A stretch of DNA of 64,000 nucleotides from Methanomassiliicoccales archaeon RumEn M1 (GTDB lineage Archaea > Thermoplasmatota > Thermoplasmata > Methanomassiliicoccales > Methanomassiliicoccaceae). Numbering within the stretch: position 1 is the first letter of the stretch; every line of letters begins with the position of its first letter. The notes below the pieces were generated by a model. It saw only the letters and a program-made list of their open reading frames with translations. It was not told the origin of the DNA and did no database searches. A program made the translations under genes and the position numbers. Location of the stretch: positions 58,747 through 122,746 of the forward strand of contig LJKK01000055.1 in NCBI GenBank assembly GCA_001421185.1. Direction: 5' to 3'. Positions 1-9,343 of this stretch are shown in pieces.

Positions 1-113
1 CTGCCCTGGACAATCTGGTCAAGGGCGCCGCGGGGCAGGCGGTGCAGAACGCTAACATACTTTTCAAAATGGATGAGGCCACTGGCCTGGATTTTCCCGG
101 ACTCGGAGTATAA
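1..113 (+). CDS. argC: ArgC C-terminus, N-acetyl-gamma-glutamyl-phosphate reductase (partial)
   Basis: The window opens inside this gene. The in-frame peptide from base 3 reads [16 protein letters not shown] and ends in PGLGV before TAA at 111-113. The [15 protein letters not shown] stretch is the conserved C-terminal segment of ArgC, the NADPH-dependent third step of arginine synthesis. Its place directly ahead of argJ, argB and argD, with an 11-base gap, supports the call and points to an arginine operon. Only the last 36 codons are present. Confidence 0.85.
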   Translation, partial: ALDNLVKGAAGQAVQNANILFKMDEATGLDFPGLGV

Positions 114-124
114 GGAGAAGATAA

Positions 125-1348
125 ATGAAGAAGATTAACGGCGGCATTACCACACCCCTCGGCTGGATGGCCGCGGGAGTGCACTGCGGGATCAAGAGGG
201 AAAGGCTGGACCTAGCCTGATATATTCTGAACGTCCCACCATGGGAGCTGTCACGTACACCCAGAACAAAATGCGAGCGGCTCCCGTGGAGTACATGGTC
301 GCCAGGAAGAACAATAACATCCGGGCCTTCGTCGTCAATAGCGGCAACGCCAACGCCATCACCGGCCAGCAGGGTCTCGACGCGCCCGCGCCATGGCAGA
401 TCTGACCGCCAAGCGCTCAACCTCGACCCCACGGAGGTCGGCGTATCGTCGACCGGCGTGATCGGGCGCTACCTTCCCATGGACAAGATCGCGGTCGGCA
501 TAGGCAAGGCCGCCGGGGAGCTGGCCAGGGGCAGGAAGGCCGACCATCGCGCCGCCCAGGCCATCCTCACCACGGACAAGGTCATCAAGGAGGCCGCCAT
601 GCAGGTCACCCTCAAGGACGGGACCGTGGTAACGGTGGCGGGCATGGCCAAGGGCTCCGGCATGATCTCGCCGTCCATGAAGGTGCAGCACGCCACCACG
701 CTGTCGTTCATCACCACCGATGCGGTGCTCACCCGCCCTCCGGAGGAGCGGTGGCAGGAGGCCATCGACAAGAGCTTCAACGTCATCAACGTGGACGGTG
801 ACCAGAGCACCAACGACATATCGGCCTTCATGGCCAACGGCGCCGCCGGCGGCCCCCCGGTCGATGACGACACGCAGTTCTGGAACGCCGTCACCAAGGT
901 CGCCCAGTCCCTGGCCAAGCAGGTCGTCACCGACGGCGAGGGTGCCACCAAGCTGATCGAGCTCAAGGTCAGCGGCGCCAAGGACGCCGCCGATGCCCGC
1001 CGCGCGGGCCGCTGGATCATCTCCTCCAGTCTGGTCAAGACCGCCGTGTTCGGCGCCGATCCCAACTTCGGCCGCGTGCTGGCCGCCCTCGGCAACTCCG
1101 GGGCCGCCTTCAACATCGACCGCGTCCGCCTCACCCTGGGCACGGGCGAGTCCACCATCTCCCTGTTCGAGAGGGGGCGCCCCCAGCTGCCGCCATGCAG
1201 CGAGGGCGAGGTGCAGGCCCGCAAGCTGCTCAGCCAGAGGCGCATAGTCATGAACCTGGACCTGGGCGTGGGCAAGGGTCAGGCCGAGGCGTGGGGCTGC
1301 GATCTCAGCTACGAGTACGTGAAGATCAACGCCGAGTACACCACCTAG
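125..1348 (+). CDS. argJ: ArgJ, glutamate N-acetyltransferase / ornithine acetyltransferase, frame broken near the N-terminus
   Basis: ArgJ recycles the acetyl group from N-acetylornithine to glutamate. The start at 125 follows an AAGGAGAAG ribosome site and gives [20 protein letters not shown], the normal ArgJ beginning. The frame then hits TGA near 220. Homology continues in other frames ([28 protein letters not shown]) until 458, after which one open frame of 296 residues runs to the stop. It contains the autoprocessing region [18 protein letters not shown], where cleavage is expected before a threonine. Three single-base losses explain everything: about 220 (a missing C), about 382 and about 416 (a missing G). 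They cluster in 200 bases at the window edge, and the rest of the gene and operon are intact, so sequence error is likely, although a real pseudogene cannot be excluded. Confidence 0.85.
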
Positions 1349-1356
1349 GAGCGGGC

Positions 1357-2187
1357 ATGAGCACCTCATCCCACCACATCCTGGTCAAGTTCGGCGGCAA
1401 CTCGCTCAGCGGCCAGGGCGACCTGGAGCGCTTCGCCGGGGAGCTTGCCGAACTGATCGATCGGGACTACCACCCCATCCTCGTTCATGGCGGGGGGCCG
1501 GAGATCAGCAGGGAGATGGAGGTCCGCGGCATGGCCGTCAGGAAGGTGGCCGGGCTGCGCGTGACCGACGATGCGGCGCTGGCCGTGGCCGAGGAGGTTC
1601 TGTCCCGCATCAACGCCGCCACCGTGGCCGTGCTGCGCGCCAAGGGCATCAACGCCATGGGCGTCTCGGCGGCCCAGGCCGGGGTCGTTTGCCGGCCCAA
1701 GCCGCCGGTCATCGTCATCGAGAACGGGGTCGAAGCGAAGGTCGACCTGGGCCGCGTGGGAGACGTCGTCGGCGTCGCCGGCACATGGCTCGATGAGGTG
1801 CTGGACGCTGGAGTGGTCCCCGTCATCTATCCCATAGGGGCCGACGCCTCGGGGGACCGCTACAACGTCAACGCCGACACCATGGCCGCCTTCGTGGCGC
1901 AGGCCGCGGGAGCGGAGACAATGGTCCTCCTGACCGATGTGCCGGGCATCCTTCGCGGAGGCGAAGGCTCACGCGAGGTGGTGCACGAGGTCACGTTCCA
2001 GGGCATCGACGAGCTGATCGCCGAGGGCGTGATCACCGGAGGGATGATCCCCAAGGTGGAGGCCTGCCGGGACGCCATCCGGCACCGGGTGGCGGTCGTG
2101 CACATGCTCAACGGAAGGGACCCTGGCTCGATGGTGCGCAAGCTCATCGGCCAGGAGCGCATAGGTACAACAGTAACCCAGGGATGA
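1357..2187 (+). CDS. argB: ArgB, acetylglutamate kinase
   Basis: Acetylglutamate kinase (276 residues) phosphorylates N-acetylglutamate, the second step of the acetylated arginine pathway. The amino-acid-kinase fold shows in the N-terminal lysine/glycine loop (LVKFGGNSLSG), the substrate loop HGGGPEISREM near residue 50, and the late YNVNADTMAAFVA and TDVPGI segments that bind ATP. The start at 1357 follows TAGGAGCGGGC, 8 bases after the argJ stop. An upstream in-frame extension to 1195 lies inside argJ and is rejected. argD begins one base after its stop, so translation is probably coupled. Confidence 0.95.
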   Translation: MSTSSHHILVKFGGNSLSGQGDLERFAGELAELIDRDYHPILVHGGGPEISREMEVRGMAVRKVAGLRVTDDAALAVAEEVLSRINAATVAVLRAKGINAMGVSAAQAGVVCRPKPPVIVIENGVEAKVDLGRVGDVVGVAGTWLDEVLDAGVVPVIYPIGADASGDRYNVNADTMAAFVAQAAGAETMVLLTDVPGILRGGEGSREVVHEVTFQGIDELIAEGVITGGMIPKVEACRDAIRHRVAVVHMLNGRDPGSMVRKLIGQERIGTTVTQG

Positions 2188-2188
2188 T

Positions 2189-3367
2189 ATGAACCTCGAA
2201 CAAGTGAAGGAGCTGGACCGGGCCCACCTGTTCCAGAACTACGGACGCCAGGAACTGTGCTTCGAACGCGGCGAAAGGGAGTTCCTCTATGACCTGGAGG
2301 GCCGCCGGTACATCGACCTGGTGGCCGGCATCGCCGTCAACTCGCTGGGATATGCGCACCCGGCGATCACCAGGACCATACGGGAGCAGTCCGAGCGTCT
2401 GGTGCACGTCTCCAACCTCTACCTGGTGAAGGAGCAGGCCGAGGCCGCGGCCGCCATAGCGTCGATCTGCCCGGGGCCGCTGTCCTCGGTCCTGTTCGTC
2501 AACAGCGGGGCGGAGGCCAACGAGGCGGCGCTGAAGCTCGCCTTCAAGCACACCGGACGGTCCAGGGTCGTCTCGACGTACAACTCGTTCCACGGCCGGA
2601 CGGCCGCCGCCCTCTCGGTCACCGGCCAGAGGAAGTACCAGAGCGGGTTCGAGCCCCTGCTGTCGGGAGCGGTCGACCTCATCGACTACGGCAGCGTGGA
2701 GCAGCTCAAGGACGTGGTGACGAGGGACACCGCGGCCGTCATCCTGGAGCCGATACAGGCCGAGGGCGGCGTCATCCCCGCCCAGCGGGAGTTCTTCCGC
2801 ACCGCCCGCGATCTCTGCGATGAGCATGGCGCCCTCCTCATCTGCGACGAGGTGCAGACCGGGATGTGCCGCACGGGCCGCTTCTTCGGCTTCCAGCACT
2901 ACGACGTCGTTCCGGACGTCATCAGCATGGCAAAGGCCCTCGGGAACGGCTACCCCATCGGGGCGGTCGTCGCGTCGAGGGAGGTGGCTTCGACCTTCGT
3001 CCCCGGCTCCCACGGCACCACCTTTGGCGGGAATCCCTTGGGGACGGCCATCGCCAGGACCGTGGTGGAGATCATGCGGGAGGAGAGGATGGACGTCCAG
3101 GCGGCCGAGAAGGGCGGTCGGTGGATGGAACAGCTCCGCGACATCGCCGCCCGCTCAGGAGGGCGTATCAAGGCGGTTCGCGGCCGCGGCCTCATCATCG
3201 GCCTGGACATGGGAGAGGATGCCAAGCGGGTGCAGGCCAGGGCCTTGCAGGAAGGACTGCTGGTCAACGTGTGCGCCGGATCGGTCCTGCGGTTGATCCC
3301 CCCGCTCATCCTGAGCGACGGTTCGATGAAGGCCTTCAACGACGTCCTGGAGAGCTTCCTGTCCTGA
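2189..3367 (+). CDS. argD: ArgD, acetylornithine aminotransferase
   Basis: This 392-residue class III PLP aminotransferase converts N-acetylglutamate semialdehyde to N-acetylornithine. Visible landmarks are the phosphate-binding NSGAEANEAALKLA (about residue 105), the NSFHGRT segment, the cofactor aspartate in ICDEVQTGMCRTG (about 220), and the Schiff-base lysine in SMAKALGNGYPIGA (about 250). It begins immediately after argB and is the last gene of the arginine cluster; the next gene is convergent. A second class III enzyme lies at 6.7-8.0 kb, but the operon position makes this one the arginine enzyme. Confidence 0.95.
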   Translation: MNLEQVKELDRAHLFQNYGRQELCFERGEREFLYDLEGRRYIDLVAGIAVNSLGYAHPAITRTIREQSERLVHVSNLYLVKEQAEAAAAIASICPGPLSSVLFVNSGAEANEAALKLAFKHTGRSRVVSTYNSFHGRTAAALSVTGQRKYQSGFEPLLSGAVDLIDYGSVEQLKDVVTRDTAAVILEPIQAEGGVIPAQREFFRTARDLCDEHGALLICDEVQTGMCRTGRFFGFQHYDVVPDVISMAKALGNGYPIGAVVASREVASTFVPGSHGTTFGGNPLGTAIARTVVEIMREERMDVQAAEKGGRWMEQLRDIAARSGGRIKAVRGRGLIIGLDMGEDAKRVQARALQEGLLVNVCAGSVLRLIPPLILSDGSMKAFNDVLESFLS

Positions 3368-3370
3368 GCC

Positions 3371-4000
3371 TCAGTCGGGGAAGGTGCGGCGGGACCATTC
3401 CACCAGACCTTCCACTCTCAGGCCATCGACCAGCTCGCGGAGCGATCCCTTGGACACGTAATAGGCGAAGCCCAGGCCGGCGACGATGCCCGAAACGGTG
3501 TTGGCCACGATGTCCTTCATGGTGTCCTCCAGTCCGTGCTGCATGCCCGTCCCCACGATACTGTCCATGGCGAACTCGAGGATCTCCCACACCCCTTCCA
3601 TGGCCAGCACCGAGACGAGGATCAGGAACGGCGTCCATGACACGGGGACCCTGGTCGTCTCGGAGTGCACGATCACCATGATGAGGACGATGGCCGCCAG
3701 GGACGCCACCGTGATGCCGGACACGAAGTGCGTTATGCTGTCCCACCAGTTGGTGGTGTGGTACCAGCCGGTCACCAGTCCCAGGCTGTGCAGGAACAGC
3801 GACAGGCCGATGCCCAGCAGGATAGGCCAGGGGAGGACCATCACGTTATGCTTCAAGCACCAGGCGGGGATGGCCAGCAGGAGGATGCTGAACAGCTGGG
3901 TGCTGTACGAGTAACTGTCGCCCGATAATATGCTCAGGACCATCATGATCGCCAATGCGACGGCCGACGCCGCTATGATGGACATTCCTATGGTGCGCAT
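3371..4000 (-). CDS. DUF2238-like multi-pass membrane protein
   Basis: This 209-residue protein has about six hydrophobic segments. The signature WWDSITHFVSG, then EGVWEILEFAMDSIVG, then GLEDTMKDIVANTVSG matches what I know of DUF2238 (YjdJ-like) inner-membrane proteins, whose function is unknown. The conserved acidic and histidine residues sit at predicted membrane edges. It follows the next membrane gene (4002-4625) by one base on the same strand, so the two form an operon. It converges on argD with a 3-base gap. No catalytic role can be claimed. Confidence 0.65.
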   Translation of the reverse strand: MRTIGMSIIAASAVALAIMMVLSILSGDSYSYSTQLFSILLLAIPAWCLKHNVMVLPWPILLGIGLSLFLHSLGLVTGWYHTTNWWDSITHFVSGITVASLAAIVLIMVIVHSETTRVPVSWTPFLILVSVLAMEGVWEILEFAMDSIVGTGMQHGLEDTMKDIVANTVSGIVAGLGFAYYVSKGSLRELVDGLRVEGLVEWSRRTFPD

Positions 4001-4001
4001 G

Positions 4002-4625
4002 TCATCCCTCCCAGTCCACGCCGCCGGGGTTGATCATGCTGCCCGCCCGCCCCCTCATGTAATTGACCATGCCGAACGCCAGCACGACCCCGACCGCGGT
4101 GCTGACCATGAAGTAGCGCATGAACTCGTCGTTGCCCGCCACCAGCTCCCGTCCGGCGAGCATGCCCACGTAGTGGTCGATCGGCCCCTGCATGAGGACC
4201 ACCGTCATGTACGAGACGAGCGTCACCACCATGAGGAACTGCCTCGCCATGTGCCCGTGCCCTCTCTCGTTGACGACCAGGAGGGTGGTGAGCACCAGAC
4301 CGAACACCGTCACGTTGCCGGGAACGGCCCACAACATGCTGTTGAGGTCCGTGACGCTGGGCCGGGCCGGGCCCAGGAAGAGATAGAGGACGAACAGGCC
4401 CGCCAGTGCGATGGTGGCCGCCAGAGGCCGCCCCTTGGACAGGATGGCCCCCCCGAACTCCGGGGTCAGCATGATGAGCAGTATCCAGGTCGCGATCAAT
4501 GACCAGAACACGTGACCTGTCAACAGGGCCTTTAACAGCGCCCCCACGAGAAGCAGCAGGAGCACGCTGAAGGCGATCTTGGCCCTGGGACCATTGATGT
4601 TCCTGTACACGTCCTCGGTGCTCAA
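4002..4625 (-). CDS. Multi-pass membrane protein, unknown function
   Basis: The 207 residues contain about six hydrophobic stretches (for example IAFSVLLLLLVGALLKALL near the N-terminus and FLMVVTLVSYMTVVLM in the middle). The N-terminus MSTEDVYRNINGPRAK is short and cytosolic-looking. I recognise no family motif. It is the first gene of a two-gene leftward operon with the DUF2238-like gene. The divergent gene at 4745 shares the roughly 120-base upstream region. Confidence 0.6.
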   Translation of the reverse strand: MSTEDVYRNINGPRAKIAFSVLLLLLVGALLKALLTGHVFWSLIATWILLIMLTPEFGGAILSKGRPLAATIALAGLFVLYLFLGPARPSVTDLNSMLWAVPGNVTVFGLVLTTLLVVNERGHGHMARQFLMVVTLVSYMTVVLMQGPIDHYVGMLAGRELVAGNDEFMRYFMVSTAVGVVLAFGMVNYMRGRAGSMINPGGVDWEG

Positions 4626-4744
4626 ATCGACCTGAGGAATCGGCAGTCCACTATTTTATCGCATGGGGGCGCGGACGGTTCGATGGGCCAGCGGGACCTC
4701 GTGTAAAAGAGTTTAATAACCCTGTCCGATATCCGTCGGAGCGC

Positions 4745-5428
4745 ATGAAGAAGGACGCCCCCCGGGAGAGCATCGCAGAGCGAACACGCATGTACATAGA
4801 TGCCCACCCCAGCGTCAAGGACTGCATCTCGAAGGACCTGATCAACTACTCGTCGCTGGCCCGCCTCATCATGAGGGAGCTGGGCATCGCGAACGAGGAA
4901 GCGGTGATGATCGCCTGCCGCCGGTACGCCGTCAAGCTGGGCCGCCAGGACCATGAGGGCGAGATCCTCCACGTCCTGCGAGATTCCCGCTTGGAGCTGA
5001 AGACCAGGATCGCCATCATCACGGCCAAGAACGACTGGACGGTCCTGCACCGCCTCGAGGTCATTTTCAAGAAGCTGCTCAACGAGAAGAGCATCATGCA
5101 GATCATCCAGGGCACCCATGCCATCACCATCATCTCCGATGAGAAGCTCAAGAACGAGGTGGTCTCGCTGGTGGGTCAGGAGAACATCCTCAAGGTCCGC
5201 ATGGGGCTGGTGGAGATATCCGTTCGTTCGCCGGAGCGCATCACCGAGACGAGCGGCGTGTACGCCTATCTGGCCAACAACCTCTCGGACGGGGGCATCA
5301 ACGTGGTGGAATCGGTGAGCGTTTTCACCGACACCATCTTCATCGTCAAGGAGGAGGACATGATGAAGGCCTACTCCATACTGAGCCGGTGCATCGAGTC
5401 GGCCGAGCAGATGACCGTGGGCGATTGA
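4745..5428 (+). CDS. ACT-type regulatory protein (HTH-like N-terminus)
   Basis: The N-terminal half (residues 1-90) is helical and contains a helix-turn-helix-like stretch (INYSSLARLIMRELG). The C-terminal half resembles paired ACT folds: TRIAIITAKNDWTVLHRLE, then ETSGVYAYLANNLSDGGIN, a typical ACT ligand-loop pattern. Archaea carry a conserved family of this design with no known substrate. A role in amino-acid-responsive control is inference from the fold. A TATA-like GTTTAATAA lies at about 4708, roughly 35 bases ahead of the start. The arginine genes are close but not linked in an operon. Confidence 0.6.
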   Translation: MKKDAPRESIAERTRMYIDAHPSVKDCISKDLINYSSLARLIMRELGIANEEAVMIACRRYAVKLGRQDHEGEILHVLRDSRLELKTRIAIITAKNDWTVLHRLEVIFKKLLNEKSIMQIIQGTHAITIISDEKLKNEVVSLVGQENILKVRMGLVEISVRSPERITETSGVYAYLANNLSDGGINVVESVSVFTDTIFIVKEEDMMKAYSILSRCIESAEQMTVGD

Positions 5429-5443
5429 ACCATCGGTCCGAAC

Positions 5444-6585
5444 TCAGTCCCTGGTCGCCGCCTCTATTCCGTCCGACGCTGACGTCTGAAGCTCGATCGG
5501 ACCGAACAGCGGGCGAAGGAGCGTTTCCTCGGTGGAGTTGGGGTCCTCCGGACCGGGCTCTGGGTCCGGCTCAGGTTCCGGCTCCGGTTCGGGCTCCGGC
5601 GTCTCCACCTCGATGGTGATGGACGATATGTCGGACACGATCTCCCGGCTGCTGCCGTCGGCCGCCCAGGTGGTGACCTCGTAGGTGCCGCCCTCTGCGA
5701 ACCGCAACTGGATGTCGATGCTCCATTCGGTCTGCTCCGTCCTGCCGGCGAACGGGGACGTCGTCTTCAGACGGCCCACGATGCGGTCGTCCTGCTGCTC
5801 CCACCTGATGATCGACGTGGGAGAGATGGTCCGTCCCGTGACATCGGCGACCGTGATGCCCTCCTTCTCTATGGCTATGTAGTCGACGACCGTCCCCGAC
5901 CAATCGGTGTCGCCGCGGTCGGCCTTGTCCGTCAGCTCCAGCGCCAGGTAGCGGTTCCGTTCCTGAACGCCCGATGGCCCGGTGAGGGTCTGCTCGACCC
6001 TTACATAAGGCTCCTCGGCACGGTCGACCGTCAGCTGCACGCTGAGCTCGGCGCTGCGGGCAAGGGGAGCTGTGGACGTGGGCAGTCCGGCCCCCACGGC
6101 TCCCTGGTCCATGATCCACGCCTTCAGCGTGTAGGTCCCCGGCTTGAGCACGTTGAGATGGAACTCGACCTCGGCAGGCGACATGGCGGAGCTGGGGCCC
6201 TGGGCGAAGGCCGGTCCGAATCCGGTGATGGCGCCCGGGCTGGACATCCATGCCACGAACCTGTCCCCGCCGTAGCGGATGGTGGCCTCATCGGCCGCCA
6301 GGCCACCTTCCAGACCGAGGTCCAGATCCAGCGGCCGCCTTCCATGAGGAAGCCCCGCGCCGGCTGGGAGGTGAGGCGCATGGTGAGCTCCTCGCCCTCC
6401 ACAATCTCATCCACGGAGGTGCGCAGGGCCGGCCGTTGGTAGTCGACCCCCTCGCGGACCGTCCCGCCGTCACCCCCCGGGCCGCTGAGGTCGAGGACCG
6501 TGGACGGCGTTATCGCCGCGACGGCCACGAACAGGCCAAGTATGAGAAATGTGACTATCCATAGTCCGCCGGACCGGTCGGCCAT
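5444..6585 (-). CDS. Membrane-anchored secreted protein, one frameshift
   Basis: The start at 6585 (MADRSGGLWIVTFLILG) gives an N-terminal membrane anchor or signal segment, followed by an extracellular-looking beta-rich region. The frame breaks near 6335: the first frame ends in MEGGRWIW and the homologous continuation (LDLDLGLEGGLAADEATIRY) lies in another frame to the stop at 5444. The C-terminal part has Ig/CARDB-like strands (YTLKAWIMDQ) and ends with an acidic PEPEPEPEPEP linker near 5540-5600. A one-base indel in a GC-rich stretch explains the split. I do not recognise a specific family. The gene is convergent with the ACT-type gene. Confidence 0.6.
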
Positions 6586-6685
6586 CTTCCCCCTATCGCT
6601 CTTGGAGCAGGCACTATTTGAAGGATTTGACGCTCGACCGGGCCAAACGCGATATAATGATGGAACGATTGTCGGAGGGGAGTTC

Positions 6686-8008
6686 ATGGCGAGATACGCG
6701 AACATCGTGGCGGTGCCTCCTGGCCCCCGGGCCCGCGAGGTGGTGGAGCAGGACCATAGGTACTTGGCGACCTCGACCAAGACCTCTCCCGTGGTGGCCG
6801 AGAGCGCCTCAGGAGGGGTGGTGAGGGACGTGGACGGCAACGACCTCCTGGACTTCGCCAGCGGGATCGCGGTGCTGAACGTCGGTCACGGCCATCCCAG
6901 GGTGGTGAAGGCGGTGAAGGAGCAGGCCGAGCGGCTCTTCCATTTCGCCGGGACCGACTTCTATTACTCTGCCCAGGTCGATCTCGCACGCCGTCTGGCG
7001 AGCTCGGTGCCGGGGGGCGACAGGAAGGTGTTCCTATGCAACAGCGGCGCCGAGAGCGTCGAGGCCGCCATCAAGCTGGCCCGCTGGAACACCGGGCGAG
7101 GGCGGTTCATCGCCTTCCTGGGCGCCTTCCACGGGCGGACCATGGGCGCCCTGTCGCTCACGGCCAGCAAGCCTCGCCAGCAGGAGAGGTTCTTCCCCAC
7201 CGTGCCGGGGGCGGTGCACGTTCCATATGCGTACTGCTACCGCTGCGCCTATGGCATGGAGCCCTCCTCCTGCGGGGCCCACTGCGCCCGGGTCATCGAG
7301 GAGGTGTACTTCCAGACCAATGTCCCTCCCGAGGATGTATCGGCCCTGTTCCTGGAGCCGGTGCAGGGCGAGGGCGGCTACATAGTCCCGCCGCCTGGTT
7401 TCGTGAAGGAGATCGCATCCATCTGCCGGCGGCACGGCATCCTGCTGGTCGATGACGAGGTCCAGGCCGGCGTGGGCCGCACAGGCAGGATGTGGGCCCT
7501 GGAGCACTTCGACGTGGTGCCGGACATCCTATGCACGGCCAAGGCCCTGGGGTCCGGATTGCCCATCGGCGCCACGGTGTTCCCGGTCCGGTTGGACATG
7601 GACCGGGGGGCCCACTCCAACACCTTCGGCGGTAACCTGCTAGCGTGCGCGTCAGCGCTGGCCACTCTGGACGTGATCGAGGAAGAGCGTCTGTTAGACA
7701 AGGCCACATCGCTGGGGGACCACCTCCGCAAGCGCCTGCTGGAGCTGGCCGAACGGCATGAGGCGATCGGCGACGTCCGCGGCCTGGGCCTGATGCAGGC
7801 CATCGAGATGGTCAAGGACCGCGAGACCAAGGAACCCGCCTCGGCCGAGAGGGACCGCGTGATCGAGCACGCCTACCGCCGCGGCCTGATACTGCTTCCG
7901 GCGGGCCGCTCGGCCATTCGCCTCATCCCGCCGCTCACGGTGGACGAGGACTTCCTGGACGAGGGTATCGACATACTCGATGCGGCGCTGAGGGAGGCCC
8001 GCGGATGA
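6686..8008 (+). CDS. Class III PLP aminotransferase (acetylornithine/4-aminobutyrate type)
   Basis: The start at 6686 follows GGAGGGGAG and gives a 440-residue protein; the longer open frame lies in a divergent promoter region. PLP-site features are NSGAESVEAAIKLARW, FHGRTMGALSLTASKP, LVDDEVQAGVGRTG and the lysine in CTAKALGSGLPIGA. A cysteine-containing insertion (YCYRCAYGMEPSSCG) is typical of the 4-aminobutyrate/ornithine branch. In archaea this branch includes ornithine aminotransferases and broad amino-acid racemases, so the substrate is open. It overlaps the downstream cupin gene by four bases (ATGA), which implies co-translation. Confidence 0.85.
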   Translation: MARYANIVAVPPGPRAREVVEQDHRYLATSTKTSPVVAESASGGVVRDVDGNDLLDFASGIAVLNVGHGHPRVVKAVKEQAERLFHFAGTDFYYSAQVDLARRLASSVPGGDRKVFLCNSGAESVEAAIKLARWNTGRGRFIAFLGAFHGRTMGALSLTASKPRQQERFFPTVPGAVHVPYAYCYRCAYGMEPSSCGAHCARVIEEVYFQTNVPPEDVSALFLEPVQGEGGYIVPPPGFVKEIASICRRHGILLVDDEVQAGVGRTGRMWALEHFDVVPDILCTAKALGSGLPIGATVFPVRLDMDRGAHSNTFGGNLLACASALATLDVIEEERLLDKATSLGDHLRKRLLELAERHEAIGDVRGLGLMQAIEMVKDRETKEPASAERDRVIEHAYRRGLILLPAGRSAIRLIPPLTVDEDFLDEGIDILDAALREARG

Positions 8009-8352
8009 AGCACATAAGGGCCATCGACTCGGAATGGGTCGAGGGTCGAGGGTACAGGAAGGCAAAGCTGCTGGACTCCAGTCCGCTACCCGCCGAGGTG
8101 TCGAGGGTGCAGGAAGTGAGGTTCTCCAAGGGCGCCACGGTCCCGCCCCACTACCACAGGGTGCAGACCGAGATCTTCTACGCCCTGTCGGCCGGCAGCA
8201 TCACCATCGACGGCCGAGAGGTGCGCATGGGGCGGGGCGACATGGTGGTGTGCGAGCCGGGGGAGAGGCACGGCATGCCCCTAGTGGAGGAGGACTTCGC
8301 CTTCCTGGTGATCAAGATCGACTACCGGGACGACGACACCGTTTGGTCGTGA
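8005..8352 (+). CDS. Small cupin-domain protein
   Basis: This 115-residue single-domain cupin shows the two cupin motifs: HYHRVQTEIFYALSAG with metal-ligand histidines and glutamate, and GDMVVCEPGERHGMP with the second-motif histidine. Such proteins bind a metal and act as small isomerases, dioxygenases or sensors; the reaction cannot be told here. Translational coupling to the class III aminotransferase suggests a shared amino-acid pathway. Its 3' end overlaps the convergent methyltransferase gene by 31 bases. Confidence 0.8.
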   Translation: MKHIRAIDSEWVEGRGYRKAKLLDSSPLPAEVSRVQEVRFSKGATVPPHYHRVQTEIFYALSAGSITIDGREVRMGRGDMVVCEPGERHGMPLVEEDFAFLVIKIDYRDDDTVWS

Positions 8353-9170
8353 TCGGGAAGGTGGGCCATCAGGGAGAACGTCAGCGGCAGGCGGCACGTT
8401 CCCGGCGGAAAGGTCCAGTGGCCGTCGTCCCGCTTCCTCATGAGCGGATGGGCGTTGAAATAGCCCAGCTCCGACTCGTGCAGGAAGTCCAGCTGCAGTC
8501 CGGCCGAGAGGAGCGAGCCCACGATCTCCGACAGTGGGTGGGACCAGGAGTAGGTGACGCGTTCCTCCAGCGGACGGTCCGAGTCGGTATAGGTATTGGG
8601 GGAATCCTCCATCTCGGGCTCCCCGTCGGTGAAGTACCTCAGCTTGAGCTCGACGCGGTCCGGGACGTCATAGTCGATCATGTCCATGATGGGGTGGGAA
8701 TCGAGCACGTAGAACACGCCTCCGGGGCGGAGGGACCGCGCCACCACCTTGGCCCAGCGGTCCAGGTCGGGAAGCCAGCACAGCGCCCCGTAGCCGGTGT
8801 ACACGATGTCGTACCGCTCATGGTGCACCTCCGGGAGAGTGTAGATGTTGGACTCGATGAACCGGGCCGGTATGGACAGCTCCTGGGCCAGACGGCGGGC
8901 GGTGGCGATGGCCTGGGGCGAGAAGTCCACGCCGGTGACCTCGGCCCCCCGCCGGGCCCACGACAAGGTGTCCAGTCCGAAATGGCACTGAAGGTGCAGG
9001 AGCCGCCTGCCGCTGACATCGCCCAGTTCCCCCAGTTCGAGGGGCAACAGGGACGTCCCTCCCTGGCGGAACCCGTCCACATTGTACGAACGTGAGCGGT
9101 AGTGGACTGGGGTGGCGCCGTCCCACCAACGTCGGTTAACGGCCATCTCGTCGTCGTACATGGTGATCAT
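8322..9170 (-). CDS. Class I SAM-dependent methyltransferase
   Basis: The SAM-binding motif I reads LLHLQCHFGLDTLSWARRG, followed by VTGVDFSPQAIATARRLA. The post-I acidic region and a later YDIVYTGYGALCWLPD segment (motif IV position) complete a Rossmann methyltransferase of about 280 residues. The start chosen (MITMYDDEMAVNRRWW) lies just beside the tRNA-Thr 3' end; MYDDE (9161) or MAVNRR (9146) are alternatives. The acceptor substrate is unknown. The gene converges on the cupin gene. Confidence 0.8.
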   Translation of the reverse strand: MITMYDDEMAVNRRWWDGATPVHYRSRSYNVDGFRQGGTSLLPLELGELGDVSGRRLLHLQCHFGLDTLSWARRGAEVTGVDFSPQAIATARRLAQELSIPARFIESNIYTLPEVHHERYDIVYTGYGALCWLPDLDRWAKVVARSLRPGGVFYVLDSHPIMDMIDYDVPDRVELKLRYFTDGEPEMEDSPNTYTDSDRPLEERVTYSWSHPLSEIVGSLLSAGLQLDFLHESELGYFNAHPLMRKRDDGHWTFPPGTCRLPLTFSLMAHLPDHDQTVSSSR

Positions 9171-9173
9171 GGA

Positions 9174-9250
9174 TGGAGCCACCAGCGAGATTCGAACTCG
9201 CGACCTGCTGATTACAAGTCAGCCGCGCTACCGGGCTGAGCTATGGTGGC
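9174..9250 (-). tRNA. tRNA-Thr (anticodon TGT), CCA encoded
   Basis: On the minus strand the acceptor GCCACCA pairs with TGGTGGC, followed by discriminator T and an encoded CCA. The anticodon arm is stem GCTGA, loop CTTGTAA, stem TCAGC, so the anticodon is TGT (threonine). The T arm GCGAG-TTCGAAT-CTCGC is perfect. No intron is seen. Confidence 0.95.
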
Positions 9251-9343
9251 TTAAACTTTCGTAACCTCGCTTTAGCATTTAGCCTTTATGGGAAGCAATC
9301 TATTTACTGCTCCAGGGCGCTCGGCCGTGGTGAGGCTGCGGTC

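Noticed and set aside
359..1369. Long minus-strand open frames across the arginine genes
   Set aside because: They are antisense to argJ/argB with low-complexity translations forced by high GC; no family features.
5540..5610. PEPEPE-coding repeat as a mobile or CRISPR-like repeat
   Set aside because: It is a low-complexity proline/glutamate linker within a secreted protein; there are no spacers.
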